Assembly: GCF_002530675.1 (NCBI RefSeq)
Contig: NZ_PCMX01000029.1
Location: 958 to 63,094 of the forward strand
From: Flavobacterium columnare NBRC 100251 = ATCC 23463
GTDB lineage: Bacteria > Bacteroidota > Bacteroidia > Flavobacteriales > Flavobacteriaceae
Direction of reading: 5' to 3'
Length of the DNA: 62,137 bases
Shown here piece by piece: positions 49,442 to 57,261 of the stretch (its first letter is position 1; every line of letters begins with the position of its first letter). The notes beneath the pieces were generated by a model. That model had not been told where the DNA came from and ran no database searches. It worked only from the letters and a program-made list of their open reading frames with translations. Position numbers and translations under genes: made by a program.

Positions 49442-50476
49442 TTATTTTTTAACGAATGTTGGATCACTTAATGTATTCATGAAGTGAATAAGATTTGTTT
49501 TTTCTTCTTCTGTTAATGCAATTTTGTTGTTTTTCTTTTTAAGAATAGGATCTAAATTATCTGCATCTAAAACACCTTTATCAAAATAATCTAACACTTC
49601 TTTTAATGAGGCAAACTGCCCAAAACTTCCGTAAGGAGCTGTATATTGTATGTTTCTTAAAGAGGGTACTCGAAAGGCTTGTATGTCTTCTTTTTTTCCT
49701 GTTACTCTTGCTCTTCCAACCTCATCTTTATCAGGATTTATAGGAAACCCTATATTTCGAAACGATTGATCTGTAAATAATTCTGTGGCATGGCAATTGG
49801 CACATTTTTGTTTAAACGTTTCATATCCTTTTTTTTCATTAGGAGTAAAATCTTGGTCTTTTTTCATGACTTGGTCATATTTACTATTAGAAGTGACTAA
49901 AGTGTATTCATATTGTGCAATGCTTTTAAATATTTTTTCTTGTGTTATTTTATCCTCTCCATACGTTTTTTTAAATAGTTCTTGGTACTCTTTGTCTCCT
50001 TGTATTTTTGTTATTATTTCTAGAATAGAAGACCCCATTTCTTCTTTCGTAATAATGGGTACGATAGGTTGGTGCTCTAATTCTAATTCGTTTCCATCCC
50101 ACATATAAAAATTCATAAAGGCTAAATTTTGAATTGGAGGTGTATTACGTAATCCTACTCGTCCTAAAATTCCGATCGCTTTTGTTTTTTTATCTGTAAA
50201 TGCATTTTCTTGAATGTGGCAACTTGCACATGAAATAGAGTTATTACTACTTAATCTTTTATCATTGAACAATTTTTCGCCTAACTGTACGCCGTATTTT
50301 GTGGGTTTGTTTTTAAGAAAAAAACCATTCAATAGAGGAAAATACTTAGGGGCTTCTATCAGAATTTCTGGATTATTAAATTCAGAAATAAATGTTGGTT
50401 CTACGTCTATTTCTTTGTCCTTAGAACAAGAGTATAAGGTAGATACTAATATTAAAAGTAAAATATATGATTTCAT
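49442..50476 (-). CDS. MbnH/MauG-like diheme cytochrome c peroxidase family lipoprotein
   Basis: 344 residues. A lipobox lies at residue 17 (STLYSC). Two c-heme motifs are present: CASCH (83-87) and CANCH (225-229). A Trp in MWDGN (126) fits the inter-heme Trp of the family. The usual PYxHxG segment reads APYGSFGQF, so the typical His there is missing. MbnH of methanotrophs is such an enzyme and turns a Trp of MbnP into kynurenine, making a copper site. Here the mbnP-like gene is 261 bases upstream, so the same pairing is likely. Simple peroxide removal is an alternative. Confidence 0.85.
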   Translation of the reverse strand: MKSYILLLILVSTLYSCSKDKEIDVEPTFISEFNNPEILIEAPKYFPLLNGFFLKNKPTKYGVQLGEKLFNDKRLSSNNSISCASCHIQENAFTDKKTKAIGILGRVGLRNTPPIQNLAFMNFYMWDGNELELEHQPIVPIITKEEMGSSILEIITKIQGDKEYQELFKKTYGEDKITQEKIFKSIAQYEYTLVTSNSKYDQVMKKDQDFTPNEKKGYETFKQKCANCHATELFTDQSFRNIGFPINPDKDEVGRARVTGKKEDIQAFRVPSLRNIQYTAPYGSFGQFASLKEVLDYFDKGVLDADNLDPILKKKNNKIALTEEEKTNLIHFMNTLSDPTFVKK

Positions 50477-50603
50477 TTTTTTATTTTTTTAACGGTAAAT
50501 ATCGTATGCTTCTATTTTTGGTATTTACTTGATCAACATTGATTCATGATAGGTACTCAATGAACATATTATTTGCATACTCAAACCGTCATATCAAAAT
50601 GAC

Positions 50604-50727
50604 AAAAAGAGGGGACTCAAAAAAACAATAGTTTCTTGTTTTTGATTATAGTATAAAACTATTACTCACGTTATTTTATTTCTCTTTATAAGTAAAACAA
50701 AACGTTTGTGTTCTTTTGGATCCCCTC
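50604..50727 (-). terminator. Large structured region after the MbnP-like gene
   Basis: GAGGGGA (50609-50615) pairs with TCCCCTC (50721-50727), followed inward by a 2x2 internal loop and CAAAA/TTTTG. A nested AATAGTTT/AAACTATT stem lies at 50627-50663. On the minus strand the closing stem is followed by T5. It may be a branched terminator, or a regulatory leader before the MbnH gene. Confidence 0.5.
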
Positions 50728-50737
50728 ATATTAATCT

Positions 50738-51622
50738 TTAATTTTGAACTTTACTAACAGAAAACATACCTGTAACATTTGTTGTACCATTTCCTCCTAT
50801 ATTGTTTACAAAACGCATCATTTGTACAGCTGAATGAACACTTGGGGTTGCATTATTATCATTTTTATCATTCGTTATCAGCGTTATTTTTTCTGTTCCG
50901 CTTAATAACTTATCAAAATCAGCATTTATAATAATTTTAGGGTTCATTTTATTCACAATTGCTTGTACTGGAAGATTCAAGGTAATATCTCTATAAGCAT
51001 CTACTCCTTGAACAAAATTTTTGTTAGGGTCTTTTTTTTCAGTACTTCCTGTATGAATTGAAAGAGGTTTGTTTTCATCGCTATAATAACCTTCAATTTT
51101 CACAAAACGATAACCTGCTCCCCATTCCCACATCATTTGTGTTTTATTTTCTCCAGCGTTAGCAAAAAATTTAGGAAATTTTGTTTGATCTACTTTATTC
51201 AAATCACTTTTTACTCCTAAGCCAAATTTAATTTGTTTATAACTACCATAAGGGATTTTTGACAAAGTATAACTTAGTGTTTCAGGCTTTGATTGGTCTA
51301 TTACAATAGCTCCTAAATCAAGATTTGATACGTTGTAAGGCACTTCTGTACCATCTTCTTTTATCAGTCTTATATTACTAACTACATACTTTAGTTCTTT
51401 AAAGAGGTGTTTTTGGTTGTTTACTGAAACGTTCGTTGTTACAGCGGTTGAAGTAGGTTCTCCAAGTACAATAGGGGTACTTTTGAAGGTGTTTTCAAAA
51501 ACCAATGTTACATCATTAGTAAATGTGTTTGGCTCAAGTATTTTTTGATCTTCTTCTTTACTACAAGATAAAAATAAGAATGATGATATAGCTAATAAAT
51601 AATATTTTTTTAAATTTTTCAT
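50738..51622 (-). CDS. MbnP-like lipoprotein
   Basis: 294 residues. Lipobox Cys20 (SFLFLSC). The body has the MbnP family pattern: LKYVVSNIRLIKEDGTEVPY, the Trp pair MMWEWGAGYRFVKIEGYY (W165, W167), H190 (SIHTGS) and the strand TLNLPVQAIVN. In the methanotroph system a Trp of MbnP is oxidised to kynurenine by MbnH and then takes part in copper binding. It lies 24 bases after the OprC/NosA-like receptor, so it is likely its surface or periplasmic copper partner. Family assignment is by motif only. Confidence 0.8.
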   Translation of the reverse strand: MKNLKKYYLLAISSFLFLSCSKEEDQKILEPNTFTNDVTLVFENTFKSTPIVLGEPTSTAVTTNVSVNNQKHLFKELKYVVSNIRLIKEDGTEVPYNVSNLDLGAIVIDQSKPETLSYTLSKIPYGSYKQIKFGLGVKSDLNKVDQTKFPKFFANAGENKTQMMWEWGAGYRFVKIEGYYSDENKPLSIHTGSTEKKDPNKNFVQGVDAYRDITLNLPVQAIVNKMNPKIIINADFDKLLSGTEKITLITNDKNDNNATPSVHSAVQMMRFVNNIGGNGTTNVTGMFSVSKVQN

Positions 51623-51645
51623 AAATAATTAAAGTGTTTATTTTT

Positions 51646-53634
51646 TTAAAAATTGAGTTTTAATGAGATAAAAATATTTCGTCCCATTCTATTAATATTT
51701 CCCCAATCAGCATACGTGCTATAATTTTCGTTTAATATGTTTTCTGCTCCTGTTTGCAACGTTATTTTGTATTCGTTAAAGAGAATTGCATAATCTACTG
51801 AGGCTCCCCATAATAGGTATTTAGGTGTTTGATCTTCGCCGTATAAAGAGCTGTAATGTATTTGATCTAAATCACCATTTATAGCTGTTCTTGCGCCAAA
51901 ATTACAATGTTTGTATTGCAGGGAGGTTAGATAACTTAACGGTCTAATGAACGGGAGATTAATCCCTTTACTATCTATACCTCTGGCGTAAGTTAGTGAG
52001 CCTTCCCAACGAATATGTTCTCCTAAGTTATAAAAGGAGCTAACTACTACATTATAAAGTTTTGCATGATCTAAGGAAGTGTACCCTTTCACGCCTATAG
52101 ATTGGTAATTCATAGGACTTCCTATGTTTAGGATTTTGCCCACAATATAATTTTCAATGTAAAAATGGTTAACCTTAGCTTCTAATCCTACAGTAGCATT
52201 TTTATAGCCTGCACTTGCATTTACTTCATAGGAAATTTCATTTTTTAAATCTGGGTTTCCTATATAGTCGTATCTATCAAAACTATTGTAAATATAATAG
52301 CCATATCCTTCTGAAATAGAAGGTGCTCTATGGCCATATCCTGTGCCTACAGAAAAATGATACTCTTTTTTCTTGTATTGATAATTTAAATTAAGACTAG
52401 GCAAAATTCGATTTTTTTCTTGAGAACTATTTGGATAAAAAATTCTATTAAATTCTATGTATTTAGAAAAATTGTAATGAGTTCCTAAAGAAACGCCAAA
52501 AGACAACTGACGTTCTGTTGAAAAATCCCATGAGTTCTGTACAGCTACACTTGCAAATTGTGTAGTTACCCAAGGCCAACTATAGGCAAACATTGTTCTG
52601 TTACTACGATCCTGTGGATACATTCGCATTTCTGCAATGGATAAATTAGTATACGCATTGAACTGAAATTCTGAGGAGAGTTTATTCATTTTCATGCTTA
52701 CTTTAGAGAGCAATCCATAGGTTGTACTCCATCCGGGCATATCCATGTGAACCAAATTTTCAGGGCGCGTTGTATCATCCATATAATGTTCAATAGCATT
52801 GAAGTAGACTTTCGTATCCCATACTTTGATTCGTTTGTCATCAAAAAGCTGTTTATAAGCGGCTGATGTTATTAGGGTTCTTGAAAGGTATAAATCCATA
52901 GGCAAGGCAGGAAATCCTACATTTTTTGCCATATCAAAAACGACATCCGCTTTTAAAGATGAAAGCAATCCTGTTTTATAAGCTAAACCTAATGAGGAGT
53001 TGAATTTAGAGTATTGAGAATGTTTTATTTCTCTATTTTTACCATCAAAATAATTACCTGCTTCTCTATAAGCGATACTTCCATCTAACACAAATTTGTT
53101 GTTTGTAAAAGCTATATTTCCCAAATTAAAAAGCTGGTGGTTATTGGATTCAAATCCTCCTTGAAAACTCCCTACTATTTTTGTTTTTTCAGTAAAAGAG
53201 CTATTTTTTCTAACTAAATTGATATTTCCTGCAATAGTGGCTCCGTGTAATCCTCCTTGTTGTCCTGATTTGATATCAATAGTAGCTAAATTATTTACTT
53301 CTAGATAGGAGGTAACAGGATCCATTTTATCTGTACAGGCTCCAAAAATGTGCATTCCATCAATAGTAATTGTGGAGCGTTCGCTACTCATATTGTTTAA
53401 TAATGGTTCCCAAGCATACGCGCCTCTTTTGACAAAAGATATCGTATGAGATGATGCTAGAAATTCGTCTATTGAAACAGCCAATTTTAGATCTGTTTCG
53501 ATCTTCTTTTTTTTCTGAATTTTTTTCAAATAAATTTCTTTTATCACTTTTACTGAATCCTTATTAACCTCTATACTTTGTGCATTTGTTAAAAAGCAAA
53601 TACTAACAAATATTAGTAATCCTATTTTTTTCAT
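51646..53634 (-). CDS. OprC/NosA-like TonB-dependent copper receptor
   Basis: 662 residues. A signal peptide (to TNAQS, about 20) is followed by a plug domain with IDGMHIFGACTDKMDPVTSY at 91-110. This matches the OprC/NosA block GAC-x3-MDP-x-TSY, in which Cys and Met three residues apart bind copper; here C100 and M104. The barrel ends FISLKLNF. NosA of denitrifying pseudomonads is a copper-containing outer-membrane protein needed to make active NosZ. The gene is 6 bases downstream of the YtkA-like gene and near the nos operon, so copper import for NosZ is the likely job. Confidence 0.88.
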   Translation of the reverse strand: MKKIGLLIFVSICFLTNAQSIEVNKDSVKVIKEIYLKKIQKKKKIETDLKLAVSIDEFLASSHTISFVKRGAYAWEPLLNNMSSERSTITIDGMHIFGACTDKMDPVTSYLEVNNLATIDIKSGQQGGLHGATIAGNINLVRKNSSFTEKTKIVGSFQGGFESNNHQLFNLGNIAFTNNKFVLDGSIAYREAGNYFDGKNREIKHSQYSKFNSSLGLAYKTGLLSSLKADVVFDMAKNVGFPALPMDLYLSRTLITSAAYKQLFDDKRIKVWDTKVYFNAIEHYMDDTTRPENLVHMDMPGWSTTYGLLSKVSMKMNKLSSEFQFNAYTNLSIAEMRMYPQDRSNRTMFAYSWPWVTTQFASVAVQNSWDFSTERQLSFGVSLGTHYNFSKYIEFNRIFYPNSSQEKNRILPSLNLNYQYKKKEYHFSVGTGYGHRAPSISEGYGYYIYNSFDRYDYIGNPDLKNEISYEVNASAGYKNATVGLEAKVNHFYIENYIVGKILNIGSPMNYQSIGVKGYTSLDHAKLYNVVVSSFYNLGEHIRWEGSLTYARGIDSKGINLPFIRPLSYLTSLQYKHCNFGARTAINGDLDQIHYSSLYGEDQTPKYLLWGASVDYAILFNEYKITLQTGAENILNENYSTYADWGNINRMGRNIFISLKLNF

Positions 53635-53640
53635 AAGGTC

Positions 53641-54546
53641 TTAGAATAGAATATCAATAAAAAGAGAGCTCTTTAATCCTTGAACTCCAGGAGTAAAGTC
53701 TTCTGGAACATTGGTTCCTTTTATTACTTTTCCGTTTGAGTCTAATAATATCATATTGAGCGTCCAATTGCCCGTCATAGTATAGTTAACTATACCGTGA
53801 TAGAAACCATCTTGTTCTTGTGTCAAATCTTTATTATTAGGAGACGAATGATTGCCCATAGAGGGTTCTGGCATTCTTGGATCTAACTTTAACGTATGAT
53901 TCCTAACTTCCGTAAAAGAATATTCATTGGGTTCCGAAATTGTAGGTTTATTGTATTTATAAATTCCTGCAATTAATGTATTTTCTGCTACTTTAGGTTT
54001 TTGTGGGGCGACCAAAGCTATATAATATTTTTCGTCATCATTTCCCGTAAAAGTGGTCATACCTAGATTTTTATTCTTTTGAGGAAGAACTGAAATCGTT
54101 TGGGTACCGCTCATCACTTGGTTATTGATTGTCATTTTAATATTTATTTGCCAAGTTCCTTCTTTATTTTCATCAGTAAAGACAGAATACCCTGCAAAAT
54201 ATTCTTCTGCTGGTTTGTACTTCATATTATATTGATGAGGACAAGATGATTTTGTATCATTTGCCAATGTTATAATTGGTAAAAAAGATACTGAAGTAGG
54301 AACTACTGTTTTATTTGTATTGAAATCAAAAACTTTTACATGAATTTCGTTATATCCTTTATAAAAAGTTCCGTTAAGTGCTTCAATACAAATATTATAA
54401 TTACCTACTTTTAAAGAAGTAACTTCTCTAAAAGCAGCGTATTCAGTTACCACAGTTGCTATTTCTGCTTCATAATCTGTTTTTTCCAATGTACAAGAAG
54501 TCATTGTATAAACTAATACAATACTCCAATACTTTAGAAATTTCAT
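53641..54546 (-). CDS. YtkA-like copper-handling lipoprotein
   Basis: 301 residues. Lipobox Cys18 (TMTSC). Two YtkA/FixH-like Ig domains are visible: one at about 45-150 (SSCPHQYNMKY, EEYFAGYSVFTDENKEGTWQ) and one at about 175-300 with RMPEPSMGNHSSP (M225, M230, H233) and GFYHGIVNYTMTGNWTLNM. The Met/His cluster is of the type that binds copper in periplasmic chaperones. It is the second gene of a unit that continues with the OprC/NosA-like receptor. Role in handing copper to or from the receptor is inferred. Confidence 0.75.
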   Translation of the reverse strand: MKFLKYWSIVLVYTMTSCTLEKTDYEAEIATVVTEYAAFREVTSLKVGNYNICIEALNGTFYKGYNEIHVKVFDFNTNKTVVPTSVSFLPIITLANDTKSSCPHQYNMKYKPAEEYFAGYSVFTDENKEGTWQINIKMTINNQVMSGTQTISVLPQKNKNLGMTTFTGNDDEKYYIALVAPQKPKVAENTLIAGIYKYNKPTISEPNEYSFTEVRNHTLKLDPRMPEPSMGNHSSPNNKDLTQEQDGFYHGIVNYTMTGNWTLNMILLDSNGKVIKGTNVPEDFTPGVQGLKSSLFIDILF

Positions 54547-54644
54547 ACTTTCTTAAATGATTATTTTTTATGCAAAACGCAAGTGAACAGTGCTAAAATG
54601 TTATAGCATCTGTACGCGATTAAAAAAATTGGGACGATAAATAA

Positions 54645-55013
54645 TTATCTAAAAATAGGAGGTTTGAGGATACTACATTTAGTAAGAAGTTGATACCAAT
54701 TTGTATAATTACTAAATGGGTGAATTTGTATATCAATAGGTTTTATAAATTCAAACTCGAAAATACTTTGACAAAATAGTATTTCATATCGTTCTGAAAG
54801 GTTATTTTTTTTATCTGGTGTGGGTTTTTCAGTTTCAGAAACTTTTGCCAACTCTTTCATTAAGTGACACTTTCCATTACATTCTAACGTAGGTTTATCT
54901 TTATTTACACACAATACCTCAGCTATGTAGTTGTAATTTACTACATAATCAATAACTGGCATTACAGGACGCAACAGTATTAAAAAAGCCAATATGGTAT
55001 ATAACCCTTTCAT
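54645..55013 (-). CDS. CNGKC-motif small membrane-anchored protein, copy B
   Basis: 122 residues, the same length as copy A at 49047-49415. Shared features in order: hydrophobic start, LLRPVMPVIDYVVNYNYI, C35, KDKP, C45-NGK-C49, LAK-x-SETEKP, and C-terminal KPPIFR. About a third of the residues are identical, with most identity in the first 65. It is the first gene of the copper unit and lies about 130 bases after the promoter at 55146-55191. It probably binds a metal through the three Cys; function unknown. Confidence 0.75.
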   Translation of the reverse strand: MKGLYTILAFLILLRPVMPVIDYVVNYNYIAEVLCVNKDKPTLECNGKCHLMKELAKVSETEKPTPDKKNNLSERYEILFCQSIFEFEFIKPIDIQIHPFSNYTNWYQLLTKCSILKPPIFR

Positions 55014-55145
55014 TATTAAAGTACAAATGTATACAATTTAGATAAGCTTTACTAAAAAACAAATTTGGTTTTCTTTTTTATGATCAAACACAATCGGTTT
55101 TTTAATAAAACTTAAATGCGATAATTCTTTTTTTATAAGGTAAAA

Positions 55146-55191
55146 CAAATGTAAGCCAATCTTAATTAAACCCTTATGATATTTATCATTT
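55146..55191 (-). promoter_or_regulatory. Promoter of the copper unit with Crp/Fnr-like site
   Basis: TACATTTG (55153-55146, minus strand) is a full -7 match. Upstream TTATGA-TATTTA-TCATTT (55174-55191) includes the 14-base palindrome ATGATA-TT-TATCAT, which also reads as TGAT-N4-ATCA. Its centre is 36.5 bases from the last G of the -7 box, about -41.5 from the expected start. A second TACATTTG lies just before the CNGKC start. Confidence 0.6.
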
Positions 55192-55300
55192 AACAATTTG
55201 TTTTTGAAATAATATTTTTTACGTTATCTTCTATTTTTTATATCTGTAAACTCATACAATTCTATTTATTTTTAAAATTTTATACTATCACAAGTACAAC

Positions 55301-55744
55301 CTATAATCCTCCAAACCTAACAAAGCTTCCTACAATTAACATACTTATACCAATAAGTGTTATCAGTAAAATGTGAACAGCCATTAAAATAATGTTTTTA
55401 GAAGTTAACTTAGGAATAATGAATAGCCGCGCATGAATGGCTAGAACTAAAGTTAACATGAGCAAACATAATTTGATTGATATCACTCTTTCAATATTCG
55501 ATTCAAAAGAAAACCAGCTTGTTAGTGTAACATTGTATTGATAGGCCATTAATACGCCTGTTCCTACCAAAATCAATAAAGCGGGTAGTCCTATAGGTTC
55601 ATACTTTTTTTCAAAATTTTTAATAATTTCAACGTCTTTGTTTTTTAAGGCTTTTGGCAGATATCTAATGAGTAAGATAAGATGTCCTCCTACCCAAACA
55701 CTAGCGGCTAATAAGTGGATTATCAATAAAAGATGGTGTGTCAT
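55301..55744 (-). CDS. CopD-family membrane protein
   Basis: 147 residues with four membrane segments. The first holds H8 in LIIHLLAASVWVGGHLILLI; conserved His and Arg recur in LVLAIHARLFIIP. This is the copper resistance D domain, thought to move copper across the inner membrane. It lies 28 bases after nosY, so it is the last gene of the nos operon and could supply copper to NosZ maturation. Confidence 0.82.
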   Translation of the reverse strand: MTHHLLLIIHLLAASVWVGGHLILLIRYLPKALKNKDVEIIKNFEKKYEPIGLPALLILVGTGVLMAYQYNVTLTSWFSFESNIERVISIKLCLLMLTLVLAIHARLFIIPKLTSKNIILMAVHILLITLIGISMLIVGSFVRFGGL

Positions 55745-55772
55745 ATCGTATTATTTTAGATTGAATGGGTTC

Positions 55773-56540
55773 TTATAAATCTTTGTTTTTGAATTTTCTT
55801 AAAGAAATTACAAAAGGTATAAAAGCCCACAAACAAAGGAATAAAAAGGAAAACATTACGCCTAATGTCGTTCCAAAAAAGTCTTTAAAAATAGCTCCTG
55901 TATAGCCCATCATGGCAGAAGCATCTAGGTGCAATAAAATTTGAATACGAGCTAAATCTATTGGGCTAAATATTGTAATTCCAACCATTGCATTTTCTAT
56001 TGGATACTCAGAAAATTGAAATAATAAAAAAAGAATTATTCCATCAAACAAAATAGAAAAGTATAACCATATCATGATTGCAACACCAATTCCTTTGGCT
56101 TTATCTCGAATAAAAACAACACCTAAAAAGGCTAGAGAAATAAAGATGATAGATAGTAAGATCCCCACAATTAACATTAGTATCCCTATACTATCAGGAA
56201 AATTTATAAGCAACGGAATTCCTGCTCCTATAAAAAAGGCAGTGGTTAATGAAAGGGATACTCCTAGGTATAAATTAGACCAAATTTTTTTTCGTTTAAT
56301 AGGTTGACTTAACAATAGTTCTATAAATTCAGCGCTGTTGTATAAATAGATTGTTGCAAATAAAATAGAAACAAGAGGTACTGTAAATAAAATTACATTT
56401 AGGATGGTTAGTATTCCTTTTGACGAATTGTCTTCTAATAAAAAAGAACTCCAACTTAAAATAGATAAAATAATGGTATAGGCTACTATTATTTTATTCT
56501 TGTAAATATCTTTTGTAATTATTTTTAGTAACGAATTCAT
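55773..56540 (-). CDS. nosY: ABC transporter permease NosY
   Basis: 255 residues with six membrane segments. It starts with SLLKIITKDIYKNKIIVAY, has the cytoplasmic signature LLSQPIKRKKIWSNLYLG after the second segment and ends FVISLRKFKN. With NosF and NosD it forms the complex that supports assembly of the CuZ centre of NosZ, probably by providing sulphur. It starts 4 bases after nosF. Confidence 0.88.
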   Translation of the reverse strand: MNSLLKIITKDIYKNKIIVAYTIILSILSWSSFLLEDNSSKGILTILNVILFTVPLVSILFATIYLYNSAEFIELLLSQPIKRKKIWSNLYLGVSLSLTTAFFIGAGIPLLINFPDSIGILMLIVGILLSIIFISLAFLGVVFIRDKAKGIGVAIMIWLYFSILFDGIILFLLFQFSEYPIENAMVGITIFSPIDLARIQILLHLDASAMMGYTGAIFKDFFGTTLGVMFSFLFLCLWAFIPFVISLRKFKNKDL

Positions 56541-56544
56541 CTTT

Positions 56545-57261
56545 CTAATTTGTAAAAAGTTTTTGTTTTAGAATTTTTGCAATGGCTTTGCTTATTTTTT
56601 CCTCAGCTGTTTGACTTTTTAGTTCATTAATGGTTTTATAGAATTGTATTTCTCCTTCTTGCATAAAAATAATATGCGTAATTAGGTCGTCTAACTCACT
56701 TAATAAGTGAGAAGTAATCATAATGAGTTTTCCTTTTGCTTTTTCTTTATTAATTTTTGTTTTTAGGATCTCAGCCGCTAAAGGATCTAGACCTGCGGTT
56801 GGCTCATCTAATATCAGAATATCAGGATTGAATAAAAAGGCTAAAACAGCGCTTACTTTTTGTGTAGTTCCTCCTGATAATGTGCCCATTGGTTTATCAA
56901 ACATTTTTTGAACTTCAAAAGAATGCAATAACTCTTCATCTAATTTGTCTTTTGAATTTCTTAGTTCTTTTATCATTTCTATAACTTCGCCAATGGTTAG
57001 TCCTTCTGGATATCGTCCTATTTGTGGCATATAACCTATATTATTTCTGTACAAAAAATCTTTTTGTATAGATTGGTTCTTTACAAAAATGGCTCCCGAA
57101 TCAGGAATAACCATTCCTAATATTGATTTGATTAAAGTTGTTTTTCCGCAACCGTTAGGGCCTATCAGTGCAACACATTGTCCGCTTTCTAAAGTGATCG
57201 ACACGTTTTTTAGCACGTTTAATTTTTCGAATTTTTTATTACAATTATCAATTACAATCAT
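56545..57261 (-). CDS. nosF: ABC transporter ATP-binding protein NosF
   Basis: 238 residues. Walker A is GPNGCGKT (34-41), the signature LSGG is at 128-131, and Walker B with ILILDEPTAGLDP follows. The switch His is in ITSHLLSEL. It powers the NosDFY complex. Its start overlaps the end of nosD by four bases (ATGA), so the two are translationally coupled. Confidence 0.92.
   Translation of the reverse strand: MIVIDNCNKKFEKLNVLKNVSITLESGQCVALIGPNGCGKTTLIKSILGMVIPDSGAIFVKNQSIQKDFLYRNNIGYMPQIGRYPEGLTIGEVIEMIKELRNSKDKLDEELLHSFEVQKMFDKPMGTLSGGTTQKVSAVLAFLFNPDILILDEPTAGLDPLAAEILKTKINKEKAKGKLIMITSHLLSELDDLITHIIFMQEGEIQFYKTINELKSQTAEEKISKAIAKILKQKLFTN

Noticed and set aside
50521..50580. TTGATCAA and TCATGATA motifs upstream of the MbnH-like gene as a third Crp/Fnr site
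   Set aside because: The half-sites do not have the N6 spacing found in the other two promoters and no good -7 box follows.
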